Of a stretch of 61,906 bases of DNA, positions 8,744 through 17,280 are shown one piece after another; position 1 is the stretch's first letter, and the number at the start of each line of letters is the position of its first letter. Under the pieces are notes generated by a model, which saw only the letters and a program-made list of their open reading frames with translations, was not told the origin of the DNA and did no database searches. The stretch comes from an uncultured Eubacteriales bacterium (GTDB lineage Bacteria; Bacillota; Clostridia; Lachnospirales; Lachnospiraceae): the NCBI GenBank assembly GCA_900315305.1, contig OMYS01000006.1, positions 1 to 61,906 of the forward strand, written 5' to 3'. Position numbers and translations under genes: made by a program.

Positions 8744-10033
8744 ATGGAAATCAAACGAGATCGATACTTGAACAAATTGATAGCCAAGAAGAACAACGGC
8801 TTAATTAAGGTCATCACCGGTATTCGCAGAAGCGGAAAATCGTACCTTATTTTTCAGCTCTTCCACAACTATCTCATTTCTTCCGGTGTGCCTGAGGGCA
8901 ATATCATAATGATTCCTCTGGATGATATTGAGTACGAAGAGTACTGTGAGCCGCATGCACTTTTTGAATTTATCAAAGGGCAAATCAAGGACAAAGAGCA
9001 GCAGTATTATGTCTTCATTGACGAGGCCCAGTACGCCATTACAAAGCAGGAAATGAAAAGTCCGGATGTGCCAATTCGGCTGTATGGAGTTTTAAATTCA
9101 CTTCTCAGAAGAAAAAATGTGGATGTTTACATAACCGGAAGCAACTCAAAATTTCTGTCATCGGATATCATGACCGAGTTCAGAGGAAGAGGGGATGAAA
9201 TTCATATTGCGCCCTTGTCATTTGCTGAATATTATCCGGCCAGTGGAAAAGACAAGTCAGAGGCATGGAGGGATTACCTTCTCTATGGCGGACTGCCTCA
9301 CATCCTATCTGAACCGGATCGTGAATCAAAGAGCCAATATCTGGAACGTCTGAACAAAGAAATCTATGTACGCGATCTGTGCGAGAGATATGACATAAAA
9401 GACGAAAACGGTCTGGAAGATTTAATGAAGGTGCTTGCATCGGCGATCGGATCACTCTCAAATGCTCAAAAAATATCGGATACGTTTAACAGCAGGGGCA
9501 TGAAGGGAATTTCGATGCCGACGATTTCCAATTACCTGAGATATCTTCAGGAAAGTTTTCTCATTCAGAAGGCTGACCGGTACGATATTAAGGGGAGAAA
9601 ATATATTAGTACCCCGGCAAAATACTACTATACGGATCTTGGATTAAGAAACGCATTGCTGAACTTCAGGCAATTCGAAGAGACCCACTTGATGGAAAAT
9701 GCCATTTTCAATGAGCTGATCTACAGAGGATATAGGGTAGATGTCGGACTCGTTGAAGACAGAAGGAAGGAAAACGGAATAACTAAGCGCAGACAGCTTG
9801 AGGTGGATTTTGTTGTTAATCAGGCGGATAAAAGATACTACATTCAATCTGCTTTTGCGCTTCCGGACCAGGAGAAAATCGATCAGGAGCAGGCGTCTTT
9901 ACTGCGGATTCCGGATTCATTTAAGAAAATCATCGTTGTGAGCGGAGACACGCCTGTGTGGAGAAATGAGGAAGGGATCACCTTTATGGGGATCTTCGAT
10001 TTTCTCTTGAATGAGGATAGCCTAGAAATTTAA
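8744..10033 (+). CDS. DUF4143-type AAA ATPase
   Basis: This 429-aa protein has an N-terminal P-loop ATPase domain: Walker A TGIRRSGKS at residues 22-30, and a Walker B-like FIDEAQ near 95. A middle winged-helix-like region (about 200-270) and a C-terminal DUF4143 domain follow. The family is widespread, often occurs as lone accessory genes in Firmicutes and Bacteroidetes, and has no settled function. The start is preceded by AGAGGTGCCCCG. It stands alone behind a strong palindrome and is followed by a GC hairpin. Base composition is AT-rich compared with genes to its right, which suggests transfer together with the restriction locus. Confidence 0.9.
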   Translation: MEIKRDRYLNKLIAKKNNGLIKVITGIRRSGKSYLIFQLFHNYLISSGVPEGNIIMIPLDDIEYEEYCEPHALFEFIKGQIKDKEQQYYVFIDEAQYAITKQEMKSPDVPIRLYGVLNSLLRRKNVDVYITGSNSKFLSSDIMTEFRGRGDEIHIAPLSFAEYYPASGKDKSEAWRDYLLYGGLPHILSEPDRESKSQYLERLNKEIYVRDLCERYDIKDENGLEDLMKVLASAIGSLSNAQKISDTFNSRGMKGISMPTISNYLRYLQESFLIQKADRYDIKGRKYISTPAKYYYTDLGLRNALLNFRQFEETHLMENAIFNELIYRGYRVDVGLVEDRRKENGITKRRQLEVDFVVNQADKRYYIQSAFALPDQEKIDQEQASLLRIPDSFKKIIVVSGDTPVWRNEEGITFMGIFDFLLNEDSLEI

Positions 10034-10040
10034 CATGCTA

Positions 10041-10070
10041 CTGCGCTCCCGCATGATCGCGGAAGCGCAG
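10041..10070 (+). terminator. Hairpin after the DUF4143 ATPase gene
   Basis: CTGCGCTCCCGC (10041-10052) pairs with GCGGAAGCGCAG (10059-10070) with one internal mismatch. It lies 7 bp after the stop codon. The U-run is poor, so it may be a weak terminator or an mRNA-stabilising stem. Confidence 0.5.
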
Positions 10071-10104
10071 TCTTCTGAAAGAAACTATATACTAATTCAC
10101 AGCC

Positions 10105-11163
10105 TCACTGGCTGAGCGTCTCGATGATTTTCATCATCGTACCCGCATCCGGCATCGGCGATACCCGGTCAACCTGCTGGAGAACGCCCGGAACGTCAAA
10201 CTTGTTCACGTCCATTTTGTCGGTGGACACACCGGTCCGGAAGCCGTGCTTCTCCCAGGCAAGCTTCTGAATGTCCGGGTCGAGAAGCGCATCGATTCCC
10301 TTCGTGCCCGTATCGTCGAGCGCGATGTAGACATGCGACGACCAGACCGTCGGGTTCGGATACAGCATGACGATATCGTCCTTCAGCTCCTTCCAGTCGT
10401 CCGGATGCTCATAGGCAAATTCAAGCAGCTGGCTCTCATAGCCGGCGATCATCGGCTTCGCGCCCATGCCCATTTTCAGGAACTGACTGAAAATGTCCGC
10501 CGAGGACGTCTCCATGTACCCGAGTCTGCTGAAGATCTGCTTAATCTCCGGCAGCGCGGCGTCTATATTGTCAGCATCGGCCGTGCCGCCTGCCAGCGTG
10601 TTGGCGATCAGGCCGGCGAACATATTGCCGGAGTTTGACTTTGTCGGGTCAGTCGTTCCGATGGAGACCGTGCCGTAGAGCTGCGAAAGTCCGATGTCCT
10701 CCCATTTCGTGTCATTTTCGATGCAGGCGAGCAGCTTCTGCATGTCCACATAGGAGACGTCTCCCGACGAGGACACAATACCCTGCTGCGTGAGCGCATC
10801 CGCAACAGCCTTGTGTGTGTAAATGACAATCGGCGTGTTCAGGATGATCTCGCTCTTCTCCGGCTTCCCGAATTTCTCCTCGTAGAGCTCAAGGGCCGTC
10901 TGCGAGGACGGAAATAAATAGTCCTTCCCGGTCTTGTCCGCCGTGACCATGTCAAGGGATCCCGCCTTGTAATAATTCACGGTCAGGTGATATTTGCTGC
11001 GGAGGATCTTCTTGACCTCCTCATCCTCGAGAAGACCGATCTTCTCTCCTCCGACATAGCCGGATATCTGCTCCGTCCGGCTGTTTTTCTGGTAGTATGT
11101 ATATCCGACTGCTCCGGCGATCACAAGGATCAGAACGATCAGTCCGATAAGCTTTGCCTTCAT
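10105..11163 (-). CDS. Membrane-anchored solute-binding-like protein
   Basis: This 352-aa protein has an N-terminal membrane anchor (residues 4-22, no lipobox Cys), then a type 2 periplasmic-binding fold. Residues such as YYKAGSLDMV, TPIVIYTHK and GTTDPTKSNSG match the N-terminal domain of the VWA lipoprotein encoded two genes upstream, so the two are paralogues. The start overlaps the XpaC-like stop (ATGA), and this is the last gene of a three-gene operon. No ABC permease or ATPase is adjacent. It therefore probably acts as an extracytoplasmic sensor or partner rather than a transporter component, which is inference. The ligand is unknown. Confidence 0.8.
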   Translation of the reverse strand: MKAKLIGLIVLILVIAGAVGYTYYQKNSRTEQISGYVGGEKIGLLEDEEVKKILRSKYHLTVNYYKAGSLDMVTADKTGKDYLFPSSQTALELYEEKFGKPEKSEIILNTPIVIYTHKAVADALTQQGIVSSSGDVSYVDMQKLLACIENDTKWEDIGLSQLYGTVSIGTTDPTKSNSGNMFAGLIANTLAGGTADADNIDAALPEIKQIFSRLGYMETSSADIFSQFLKMGMGAKPMIAGYESQLLEFAYEHPDDWKELKDDIVMLYPNPTVWSSHVYIALDDTGTKGIDALLDPDIQKLAWEKHGFRTGVSTDKMDVNKFDVPGVLQQVDRVSPMPDAGTMMKIIETLSQ

Positions 11164-11771
11164 AAGCTGCTTCCGCCTTCCATTTCCCGCATCTGCTTCA
11201 GGACATCAAGCTCCACATCAGTGTCCATGAGCTCGCCCTCCATGAGATGCGTATACTGTTCCGCGAACGTCTTATTGAGCTCCGGAAGAGCCTCCGCCGT
11301 CCGCCTCATGACCTTTTTGACCTCCTCGGTCTGAAGCCCCGTGTTCTGCAGCTCCACATACCGGCTGGCGAGCTTTCCCGCGACGTCCAGATAATAGGTG
11401 AAAAAGCGCCTCGCCGCGGGAATCCGCTCCGGCTTTTTCTCGAGATACCGGATAATCTGCTCCGCGGTATTCTGGAGCTTGGTCACTTCATTTCGCACAC
11501 TGCTGTCTTTGATCTGCTTTCCGCTTCTGACAAGGGTCTGAAAATCCTCATCCGCGTCATCGAGGAGCTGCCGCATTTCCTCGCCGCCTCTGATCCGGGA
11601 GACGCTGACGTTTCCGATTTTCTTCTGCGGCGTGGTGAGCAGTGAAAGCCCGATATAGGTGCCGACGGCGACAATGCCTGCCATCAGCGGGTCCCACGCC
11701 ATGCCGCTCATGAGGAGCCCGAAAATGCCGAGACTCACGCCGACCAGACAGATCGTCCGAATATATTTCAT
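11160..11771 (-). CDS. XpaC-like membrane protein
   Basis: This 203-aa protein has two membrane segments near the N terminus (about residues 5-40) and a long helical cytosolic domain (60-203). It resembles the XpaC family (5-bromo-4-chloroindolyl phosphate hydrolysis protein), usually found beside TelA toxic-anion-resistance genes. The biochemical role of the family is not established. I chose the ATG at 11771, preceded by GAGGTGAGTGCT, rather than the GTG at 11780 inside that ribosome site. It lies between the VWA lipoprotein gene (10-bp gap) and the second binding-protein gene (4-bp overlap). No telA copy is visible in the window. Confidence 0.75.
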   Translation of the reverse strand: MKYIRTICLVGVSLGIFGLLMSGMAWDPLMAGIVAVGTYIGLSLLTTPQKKIGNVSVSRIRGGEEMRQLLDDADEDFQTLVRSGKQIKDSSVRNEVTKLQNTAEQIIRYLEKKPERIPAARRFFTYYLDVAGKLASRYVELQNTGLQTEEVKKVMRRTAEALPELNKTFAEQYTHLMEGELMDTDVELDVLKQMREMEGGSSL

Positions 11772-11781
11772 AGCACTCACC

Positions 11782-13413
11782 TCAGCTGTAGCCGCGCACG
11801 CTTCTGAATGCGCCGGTCAGATCATCGCGGCCGTCGAACACCCGCGCGTTCGTGTGGTCGGCAAGCTCCTTGAGCTGGGAGGAATCCGCGTCTCCGTACA
11901 TGATTGAAAAGATCGGAATGTCCTTCCCGTATTTGTCGTACATCGTCAGGAACTTGTCCTTGTCGTCTGTTTCGGATTCGCCGTCCGTAAGAAGAATAAA
12001 GGCCGGCGAGTACTGATCGAGGTCCGTCTCCTGCTCCATGACCGCAAGGCCCTGCATGAGCGCCGCGTACATATTTGTGCCGCCTCCGGGAGAGAGATCG
12101 GACAATGCGTAGTATATGTTCTCAAGCTTCTCAGGGCCGGTGCTCTGCAACTCCTCGAGGACATTTGCATTGAACGGAATAACGATGTTTACTTCATTTG
12201 CCGCTGCCTGAAGGAGATTTTCCTCCGCGTTCTTCTGGATAAACAGCTGCTCAAGGGCCGCTGTCATCTGGTCGTGCCCCTCTCCCCTCATGCTGCCTGA
12301 ATAATCGATGCAGTACACATTAAATGAAGGCTTTCTGAGACTTGTCTGGTAGAGGTCGAGACACTTCATCAGCGTGTTCTCATCCGGCATCCGGAACGGC
12401 GACAGGACCCGATCGGGCTGCGCGCCCCACTCCTCCTTGAAGATGGATTTATTTTCCTCTGAGACGCCGCTGTACCCGGTCCGCCGTCCCGTCTTCTGGA
12501 TGGCATCCTGTGCGTCGTCCGAGAGAAGGTACTTCTGGACCTTCAGAAATGCCGTCTCCTTATCCGAGTGCCCGTTGTCGATATAGCCGAGCGGCGAGTC
12601 CGCGATGGACAGCCCGTCGTATGGATAAATGATGTAGAGCGGCTCCTTTCCTTCCTTCGTGAGCTGCTCATTTGCATCGAGAACCAGACACTCATAGTTG
12701 AACATGGCGTCGTAATTGCCCTTGAGAAACATGTCCTTCAGCCAGTCCGAGCTTCCCGAGGAGCGCTCAACACCTGAGAACAGAGCCGTCAGCTCCTTCT
12801 GCAGCTCCGAATCATCGAGGCTCTCCTCCGTGATCATGTCCGGATTTCCGAGCAGGGCATAGAGGAAGCCGATGTACGCGCTGGCCCCTGAATTGGACTG
12901 CGTCGCGGACGTCATGCAAAATGTGAACTTCCCATCAGTGACGGCATCGAGAATATCCTGTACGCTCACCTCGCGGTCCGTGAACCCGAGCGACTCGGCA
13001 AGACTCTTCTTCATGCCGAGAACGACCGGCGTGACGGAGATAGACTCCGTGTGCTTGACGACGTGCTTCTTATCCCCGATATTGAGCCACAGGCTGTTCG
13101 CCGGCCATACCGCGTCGTATGAGGACGAGTCGGTCTCCAGAATGTGCATGATGTCAAGAGACCCCTTGTAGTACATCTCAAGCGTCACGTGGTTCTTTTT
13201 CGCGCATTCCTCGAGCAGCGGCTCCAGCTCCTTGTTCTCTGATCCGGAGAGGATGCGCAGCGTCTCTCCGCCGCTTCCGATGACCTGTGCGCCTGCCCTG
13301 CTGCTTGTTCCTGTGCCCTTCTGCCCTGAGCTTCCACAGGCCGTCACAAGCATGCATGCGGCTGCCAGCAGCAAAGCCAGCACGTTTCTCAGCACATGCC
13401 TTTTCTTTCCCAT
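11782..13413 (-). CDS. Lipoprotein with solute-binding domain fused to a VWA domain
   Basis: The 543-aa product begins with a lipoprotein signal peptide ending at the lipobox LVTAC (MGKKRHVLRN then a hydrophobic run). A type 2 solute-binding domain follows (about 45-310, with YYKGSLDIM and SATQSNSGAS). The von Willebrand A domain is from about 360 to the end. The VWA domain has a complete metal site: DYSGS near residue 370, the Thr in GGGTNMY, and LTDGE. It should therefore bind a partner protein in a metal-dependent way outside the membrane. The start at 13413 follows GCGAGGGAAT. A longer frame to 13461 lacks a ribosome site and a plausible signal. It heads the operon with the XpaC-like and second binding-protein genes. 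Confidence 0.88.
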   Translation of the reverse strand: MGKKRHVLRNVLALLLAAACMLVTACGSSGQKGTGTSSRAGAQVIGSGGETLRILSGSENKELEPLLEECAKKNHVTLEMYYKGSLDIMHILETDSSSYDAVWPANSLWLNIGDKKHVVKHTESISVTPVVLGMKKSLAESLGFTDREVSVQDILDAVTDGKFTFCMTSATQSNSGASAYIGFLYALLGNPDMITEESLDDSELQKELTALFSGVERSSGSSDWLKDMFLKGNYDAMFNYECLVLDANEQLTKEGKEPLYIIYPYDGLSIADSPLGYIDNGHSDKETAFLKVQKYLLSDDAQDAIQKTGRRTGYSGVSEENKSIFKEEWGAQPDRVLSPFRMPDENTLMKCLDLYQTSLRKPSFNVYCIDYSGSMRGEGHDQMTAALEQLFIQKNAEENLLQAAANEVNIVIPFNANVLEELQSTGPEKLENIYYALSDLSPGGGTNMYAALMQGLAVMEQETDLDQYSPAFILLTDGESETDDKDKFLTMYDKYGKDIPIFSIMYGDADSSQLKELADHTNARVFDGRDDLTGAFRSVRGYS

Positions 13414-13744
13414 ATTCCCTCGCATTCCTGACGGGCCGCATCCTGCCACCGACCCCGTCATTTCTTTTATATGCAGCTATTTCAGCCCTTCAGAAAACTG
13501 ATGAAATCCGGACGGCTTCCGAAGTGTTCCGAGTCTTGGGGCTAAACAGCCTACTCTGAATTTTTGAATGTCAGATTCTCATGAGTTTCCGAAATGTTCC
13601 GAGTCTTGGGGCTAAACAGCTGCTTTTATATTGATTATCTTGCAAATGCGGGGATCCCAAAAGTCATTCCATGTTAATTCCATGTTGCGTGTATGTTATC
13701 TGTTCCAATGCCTGCCGGCCCTTCCCTGCCGCCTGCGCAGGCAT
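13414..13744. other. Intergenic region between the VWA operon and yitT
   Basis: The region contains two degenerate palindromic-family repeats (13517-13550 and 13587-13620) and a short duplication of ATTCCATGTT near 13672-13687. No gene is seen. The promoter of the VWA operon should lie here, but I cannot place it. Confidence 0.4.
13517..13620. repeat. Two direct copies of a 34-bp intergenic repeat (REP-like family)
   Basis: A 34-bp sequence at 13517-13550 recurs at 13587-13620 with a single difference (G/A). It begins TTCCGAA and ends GGGGCTAAACAGC. Read on the minus strand it carries GACTCGGAACACTTCGGAA, a diverged half of the GGAACGCTTCGCGTTCC element found elsewhere in the window. The centre-to-centre spacing is 70 bp. 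Confidence 0.65.
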
Positions 13745-13774
13745 AAAAAAAGCGGGCCGCCCTTCGGCAGCCCG
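13745..13774 (-). terminator. Intrinsic terminator of yitT
   Basis: On the minus strand CGGGCTGCC, GAAG, GGCGGCCCG forms a GC-rich stem followed by seven U residues (A-run at 13745-13751). It lies directly downstream of the yitT stop codon. Confidence 0.85.
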
Positions 13775-13782
13775 AAAATGTT

Positions 13783-14685
13783 TCACACCAGTCGCTTCTG
13801 GTATCCTCCTGTGACATGCACATCGGAGTGCTCGATAATAAAGGCCTGCGGGTCCGCCTCCAGAATGTCCCGCTTGACCTCCTCGACCTCGTTCTTCGCG
13901 ACAACCGTGACGAGGACGCTGGTCTCATTTCCCGTATAGGCGCCGATGCCGTCCCAGAATGTCACGCCCCGGACGTACTTCTTCATGATGACGTCCCTGA
14001 TCTCCGGGTGGTGCGTAAAGATCATCAGCTCAAGCTCGATGTTCTGGTAGTGGAACCGGTCGATCGCCACTGAGAAAAATGCAATAAACAGAATCGAATA
14101 GATCGCGGTCGAGAGACGGAAGAGGACCGCCATGACCGCGTAGAGGCAGATATTGAACACGAGGTTCATAAGCCCCACCGAAAATTTCCCCTTCTGCGTG
14201 AGATAGACGCCGAGGAGATCGAGACCGCCGGCGCTGCCTCCATTTGTCAGAATGAGGCCGCAGCCAAAACCGCCGAAAAGGCCCGCGATCGCGATATTTG
14301 CCAGCCGGTCATTGATGAGCGGAAGCGCCGGAATCGGCAGAAATGTGAATGCGATCGTCTGCACCGCGACCGAGATCACCGTCCCGACGAGCATCCGCCG
14401 GCTCATGGCCCGGAACGCGAGCAGAAACAGCGGAATATTCAGCGCCAGGTTGATAAGACCTGCAGTATCCACGCCGTGCACCCACGAAAATGCGAGTGTC
14501 CGGATCAGCTGCGCCAGACCGACGATGCCGCCGGCATAGAGATGCAGCGGCATCATGAACCAGTTAACCGCGCACGCGTAAATGAGAGACCCCACGACAA
14601 TCATCAGAACATTGCGCATAAGAAACGGGCGGTAGGGCCCGCGGATCACCGCCGGATTCTCCGCCCCCGTTGCTGTAGTATTCAT
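13783..14685 (-). CDS. YitT family membrane protein (DUF161/DUF2179)
   Basis: This 300-aa integral membrane protein has about five to six transmembrane segments in its first ~220 residues (for example ALVIGS-type helices and NIPLFLLAFRAM). A C-terminal soluble DUF2179 domain follows (about 225-300, FHYQNIELEL then VTVVAKNEVEEVKRDIL). This is the standard YitT architecture. The family is common in Firmicutes and its substrate is not established. I chose the ATG at 14685, preceded by AAGGAGAAAGGGT; the upstream in-frame extension has no ribosome site. It is monocistronic, bounded by a terminator on each side. Confidence 0.9.
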   Translation of the reverse strand: MNTTATGAENPAVIRGPYRPFLMRNVLMIVVGSLIYACAVNWFMMPLHLYAGGIVGLAQLIRTLAFSWVHGVDTAGLINLALNIPLFLLAFRAMSRRMLVGTVISVAVQTIAFTFLPIPALPLINDRLANIAIAGLFGGFGCGLILTNGGSAGGLDLLGVYLTQKGKFSVGLMNLVFNICLYAVMAVLFRLSTAIYSILFIAFFSVAIDRFHYQNIELELMIFTHHPEIRDVIMKKYVRGVTFWDGIGAYTGNETSVLVTVVAKNEVEEVKRDILEADPQAFIIEHSDVHVTGGYQKRLV

Positions 14686-14752
14686 ACCCTTTCTCCTTCT
14701 CTTCTTCGTACCATCTGGGAGTGTACCATACCGAAGAGAATCCGTTACGCAC

Positions 14753-14782
14753 AAAAACCCCGAGGCAGTCCTCGGGGTTTTT
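14753..14782 (-). terminator. Intrinsic terminator after the histidine kinase gene
   Basis: AAAAACCCCGAGG (14753-14765) and CCTCGGGGTTTTT (14770-14782) form a perfect 13-bp stem with a 4-nt loop and a U-tract. It ends the two-component operon and lies 68 bp upstream of yitT. Confidence 0.92.
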
Positions 14783-14817
14783 GCCGCTGATCCATAAGTA
14801 ACGAAATGATTCTTCTC

Positions 14818-16455
14818 TCACCTGAGCGGCAGGCAGATCCGAAACCAGGTGCCCGTCCGGCCCTTTTCCGGCTCTATGAGCTCGATTGTGCCCCCGTGCC
14901 TCTCCACGATCTTCTTTGCGATTGAGAGGCCGAGGCCGCTGCCGCCTCCGCTCTTTCTCGACTCATCGCCGATGACAAATGGCTCGAAGATATGGTCACG
15001 GAACTCCTCCGGAATGCCCGCCCCGTTGTCCCCGAGCTCGATAACTGCCTGCCTGCTTTCGACGCGGATGCTCCCGTAGATCGTCGCTCCCGCGCCCGCG
15101 TGGCGGACCGAATTTGTAATGATATTCTCAAAGACGCGCTTTAGCTGCATGCGGTCAAACACAGCTTCAATTCGCTCGTCCGGAATATCGACCTCCATCC
15201 CGAAGCCATCCAGCTGCAGCTCCTGATAGCGGCCGGCCATATAGCTGCGGAAATACTCACAGAGGTCTCCCTTCTCAAGAGTAAGCTGAAAGTCCGGATG
15301 ATCGAGCCTGCTGTAGTCACTAAATGAGCTGATGAGCTCCTCGAGGAGGTCCGCCTTCTGTGAAATGATCCGAACGTACTTCTCCTCGTCCTCCTTCGGA
15401 ATCAGTCCGTCCTCGATCGCCCGCGCATATCCGCTGATCACGGTGATCGGCGTCTTGAGGTCGTGCGAAATATCCGCCAGCATCTTCCGCTTCTGCTCCT
15501 CGAGACGCCTCTGCTCCATTTCGCTCTTCGTCAGCTTGTCGGACATGTCGTTGAACGTGTCGATGATCTGCACGAACTCCCTCGGTCCCTTGTAGTCCCG
15601 AACCGGCTCGCGCTTCCCCTCCGAGAAGCCCTTCATTGCCTCATCCAGCACGACGAGCGGCCGGCGCATCTTCGCGACCATCCGTAGGCCGACCAGAATG
15701 ATGAGAAGAATGACACAGCCCGCGAACACGAAAATGAGAATATTCGTCACCTTCTCAGAGAGATTGTCATACACGTACTGCGTGCTCTCCGCGTGGATCA
15801 GAAGATAGCGCGTATTGCCGTCATTGTCTGTGTATGTCGTCTTCTCAAGGACCATGCGCCCGCTCTCGTCAAGACTGCTGGTAAACAGGCGGTTGATCGT
15901 TTTCTTCGAGACCCTCGATCCCGAGAGCTCAAGGTTTGTGTAGACGATATACCGCTGGCTGTCGATCACAGCGATTCCCTGCAGGATCCAGTCGCTCCCG
16001 TTGTTCTTGTAGCAGGAGAGGACATAGCCGTTTGCCTTTCCGCCCGTCTCGAGAGACTCGATGATGTACCGCACGCCCTTCTGATAGTCCGTGAGATACT
16101 GAAGAGAATCGACGCTGTATGTATTTTTCTTATCTTTCCTGCTGCAGTAAATGACGTGCGCCTCGTCATCAAGCACCTCGAAATACCCGTTCTTCCCGAG
16201 ATATCTCTGCGCCGCCACCTCGTCGTACTGCTCCGCCTTAAGAAGCGGCAGCTGCTTCATAAAGCTCCCTGTTCCGATGCCGTTCAGAATATAATCTGTG
16301 ATGTGCACGGAGAAAAATACAAGCAAAAGGCCGAGCAGCACCATGACTGCGACAAGGAACACGAGTCCCCGGATCATGAACGAATAGAGGCTCCCGGGCT
16401 TTCTCGCCTTCTTTGCATGATTTGTTTTCATTTTCATGGATGTTCTGACCTTCAC
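14818..16455 (-). CDS. Sensor histidine kinase
   Basis: This 545-aa membrane kinase has TM1 near residues 28-50, an extracytoplasmic sensor of about 185 residues, and TM2 near 235-257. A HAMP linker follows, then the HisKA domain with the phosphoacceptor HDLKTPITVI near 330. The HATPase domain has the N box (ENIITNSVRHA) and the G boxes ELGDNGAGIP and GGGSGLGLSIAKKIVERHGG. The start codon overlaps the response regulator stop (ATGA), so the pair is coupled. The ligand is unknown. It follows the dlt-like operon at a short distance on the same strand, so envelope stress or cationic peptide sensing is possible but not shown. Confidence 0.94.
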   Translation of the reverse strand: MKVRTSMKMKTNHAKKARKPGSLYSFMIRGLVFLVAVMVLLGLLLVFFSVHITDYILNGIGTGSFMKQLPLLKAEQYDEVAAQRYLGKNGYFEVLDDEAHVIYCSRKDKKNTYSVDSLQYLTDYQKGVRYIIESLETGGKANGYVLSCYKNNGSDWILQGIAVIDSQRYIVYTNLELSGSRVSKKTINRLFTSSLDESGRMVLEKTTYTDNDGNTRYLLIHAESTQYVYDNLSEKVTNILIFVFAGCVILLIILVGLRMVAKMRRPLVVLDEAMKGFSEGKREPVRDYKGPREFVQIIDTFNDMSDKLTKSEMEQRRLEEQKRKMLADISHDLKTPITVISGYARAIEDGLIPKEDEEKYVRIISQKADLLEELISSFSDYSRLDHPDFQLTLEKGDLCEYFRSYMAGRYQELQLDGFGMEVDIPDERIEAVFDRMQLKRVFENIITNSVRHAGAGATIYGSIRVESRQAVIELGDNGAGIPEEFRDHIFEPFVIGDESRKSGGGSGLGLSIAKKIVERHGGTIELIEPEKGRTGTWFRICLPLR

Positions 16456-17204
16456 TGTGCCTGCCCGCCGCGCTCCTCAGCACGTTTGCGGAGCTCATTT
16501 TGATTTGCGAACCGGTAGCCGAGCCCCCGGACCGTGATCAGATATTTCGGCTTCTTGCTGTCCTCCTCGATCTTGTCGCGGAGATTGGAAATGTGGACCA
16601 TGATCGTGTTCTCCTCCGCCGCGAAGCACTCCCCGCTCACAGCCTCATAGATCTGGAGCTTCGTGTACACGCGCCCCGGATGACTCATGAGAAGGAGCAT
16701 GATCTTGAGCTCCATCGGCGTGACGGAGATCTCCTGCCCGTCCTTAAAGAGCTGCATCGTGCGCCTGTCAATCCGGAACGGGCCCGCCTCAAGGGCGTCC
16801 TCCTGCCCGGTACCCGCGCCGCTCAGCTTATAGAACCGGCGGAGCGATGCCCGGACGCGCGCGACGACCTCGAGCGGATTAAACGGCTTCGTCAGGTAAT
16901 CGTCCGCCCCGAGATCAAGCCCCAGGATCTTGTCGCTGTCCTCCTGCTTCGCGGAGAGAACGATGATTGGCATGTTGCTCGTCTCCCGGACGCGCCGGAT
17001 CAGCTCGTAGCCGTTCATATGCGGCATCATGATGTCAAAAATGCCGATGTCGACATGCTTCGTGTCGAGGATCTGAAGCGCCTCGCGGCCGTCGGAGGCG
17101 GACTCCACCTTATATCCGCCGTTCTCGAGATAAAGCTTCAGCACCGCGATGATGTCCGGATCGTCCTCCGCGATCAGCACTGTATAAGGTTCCTGTATAC
17201 CCAT
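16452..17204 (-). CDS. OmpR/PhoB-type response regulator
   Basis: The 250-aa protein has a receiver domain (VLIAEDD; phosphoacceptor Asp in GIFDIMMP; VLSA; conserved Lys in LTKPFNP) followed by a winged-helix transcription domain (about 150-245, VTPMELKIMLLLMSHPGRVYT and RGLGYRF). I chose the ATG at 17204 (MGIQEPYT), which has GGAG six bases upstream. The longer frame to 17270 is unsupported. It is cotranscribed with the downstream kinase. The start lies 77 bp after the SGNH gene of the dlt-like operon, so read-through from that operon is possible. Confidence 0.94.
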   Translation of the reverse strand: MGIQEPYTVLIAEDDPDIIAVLKLYLENGGYKVESASDGREALQILDTKHVDIGIFDIMMPHMNGYELIRRVRETSNMPIIVLSAKQEDSDKILGLDLGADDYLTKPFNPLEVVARVRASLRRFYKLSGAGTGQEDALEAGPFRIDRRTMQLFKDGQEISVTPMELKIMLLLMSHPGRVYTKLQIYEAVSGECFAAEENTIMVHISNLRDKIEEDSKKPKYLITVRGLGYRFANQNELRKRAEERGGQAQ

Positions 17205-17280
17205 AGAATTCTCCATTATAAGAAAGAGCGCCATCACCGGCGCTCCTCCCCACTGTTTAATGTGTATCACACGCGGCAGC

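Noticed and set aside
10105..13413. Considered as a tellurite-resistance (TelA/XpaC) operon
   Set aside because: Only the XpaC-like member is present; no TelA was found on either strand.
13517..13620. Two identical 34-bp repeats with a 36-bp interval considered as a minimal CRISPR
   Set aside because: Only two copies, no cas genes, and the sequence belongs to the dispersed palindromic family.
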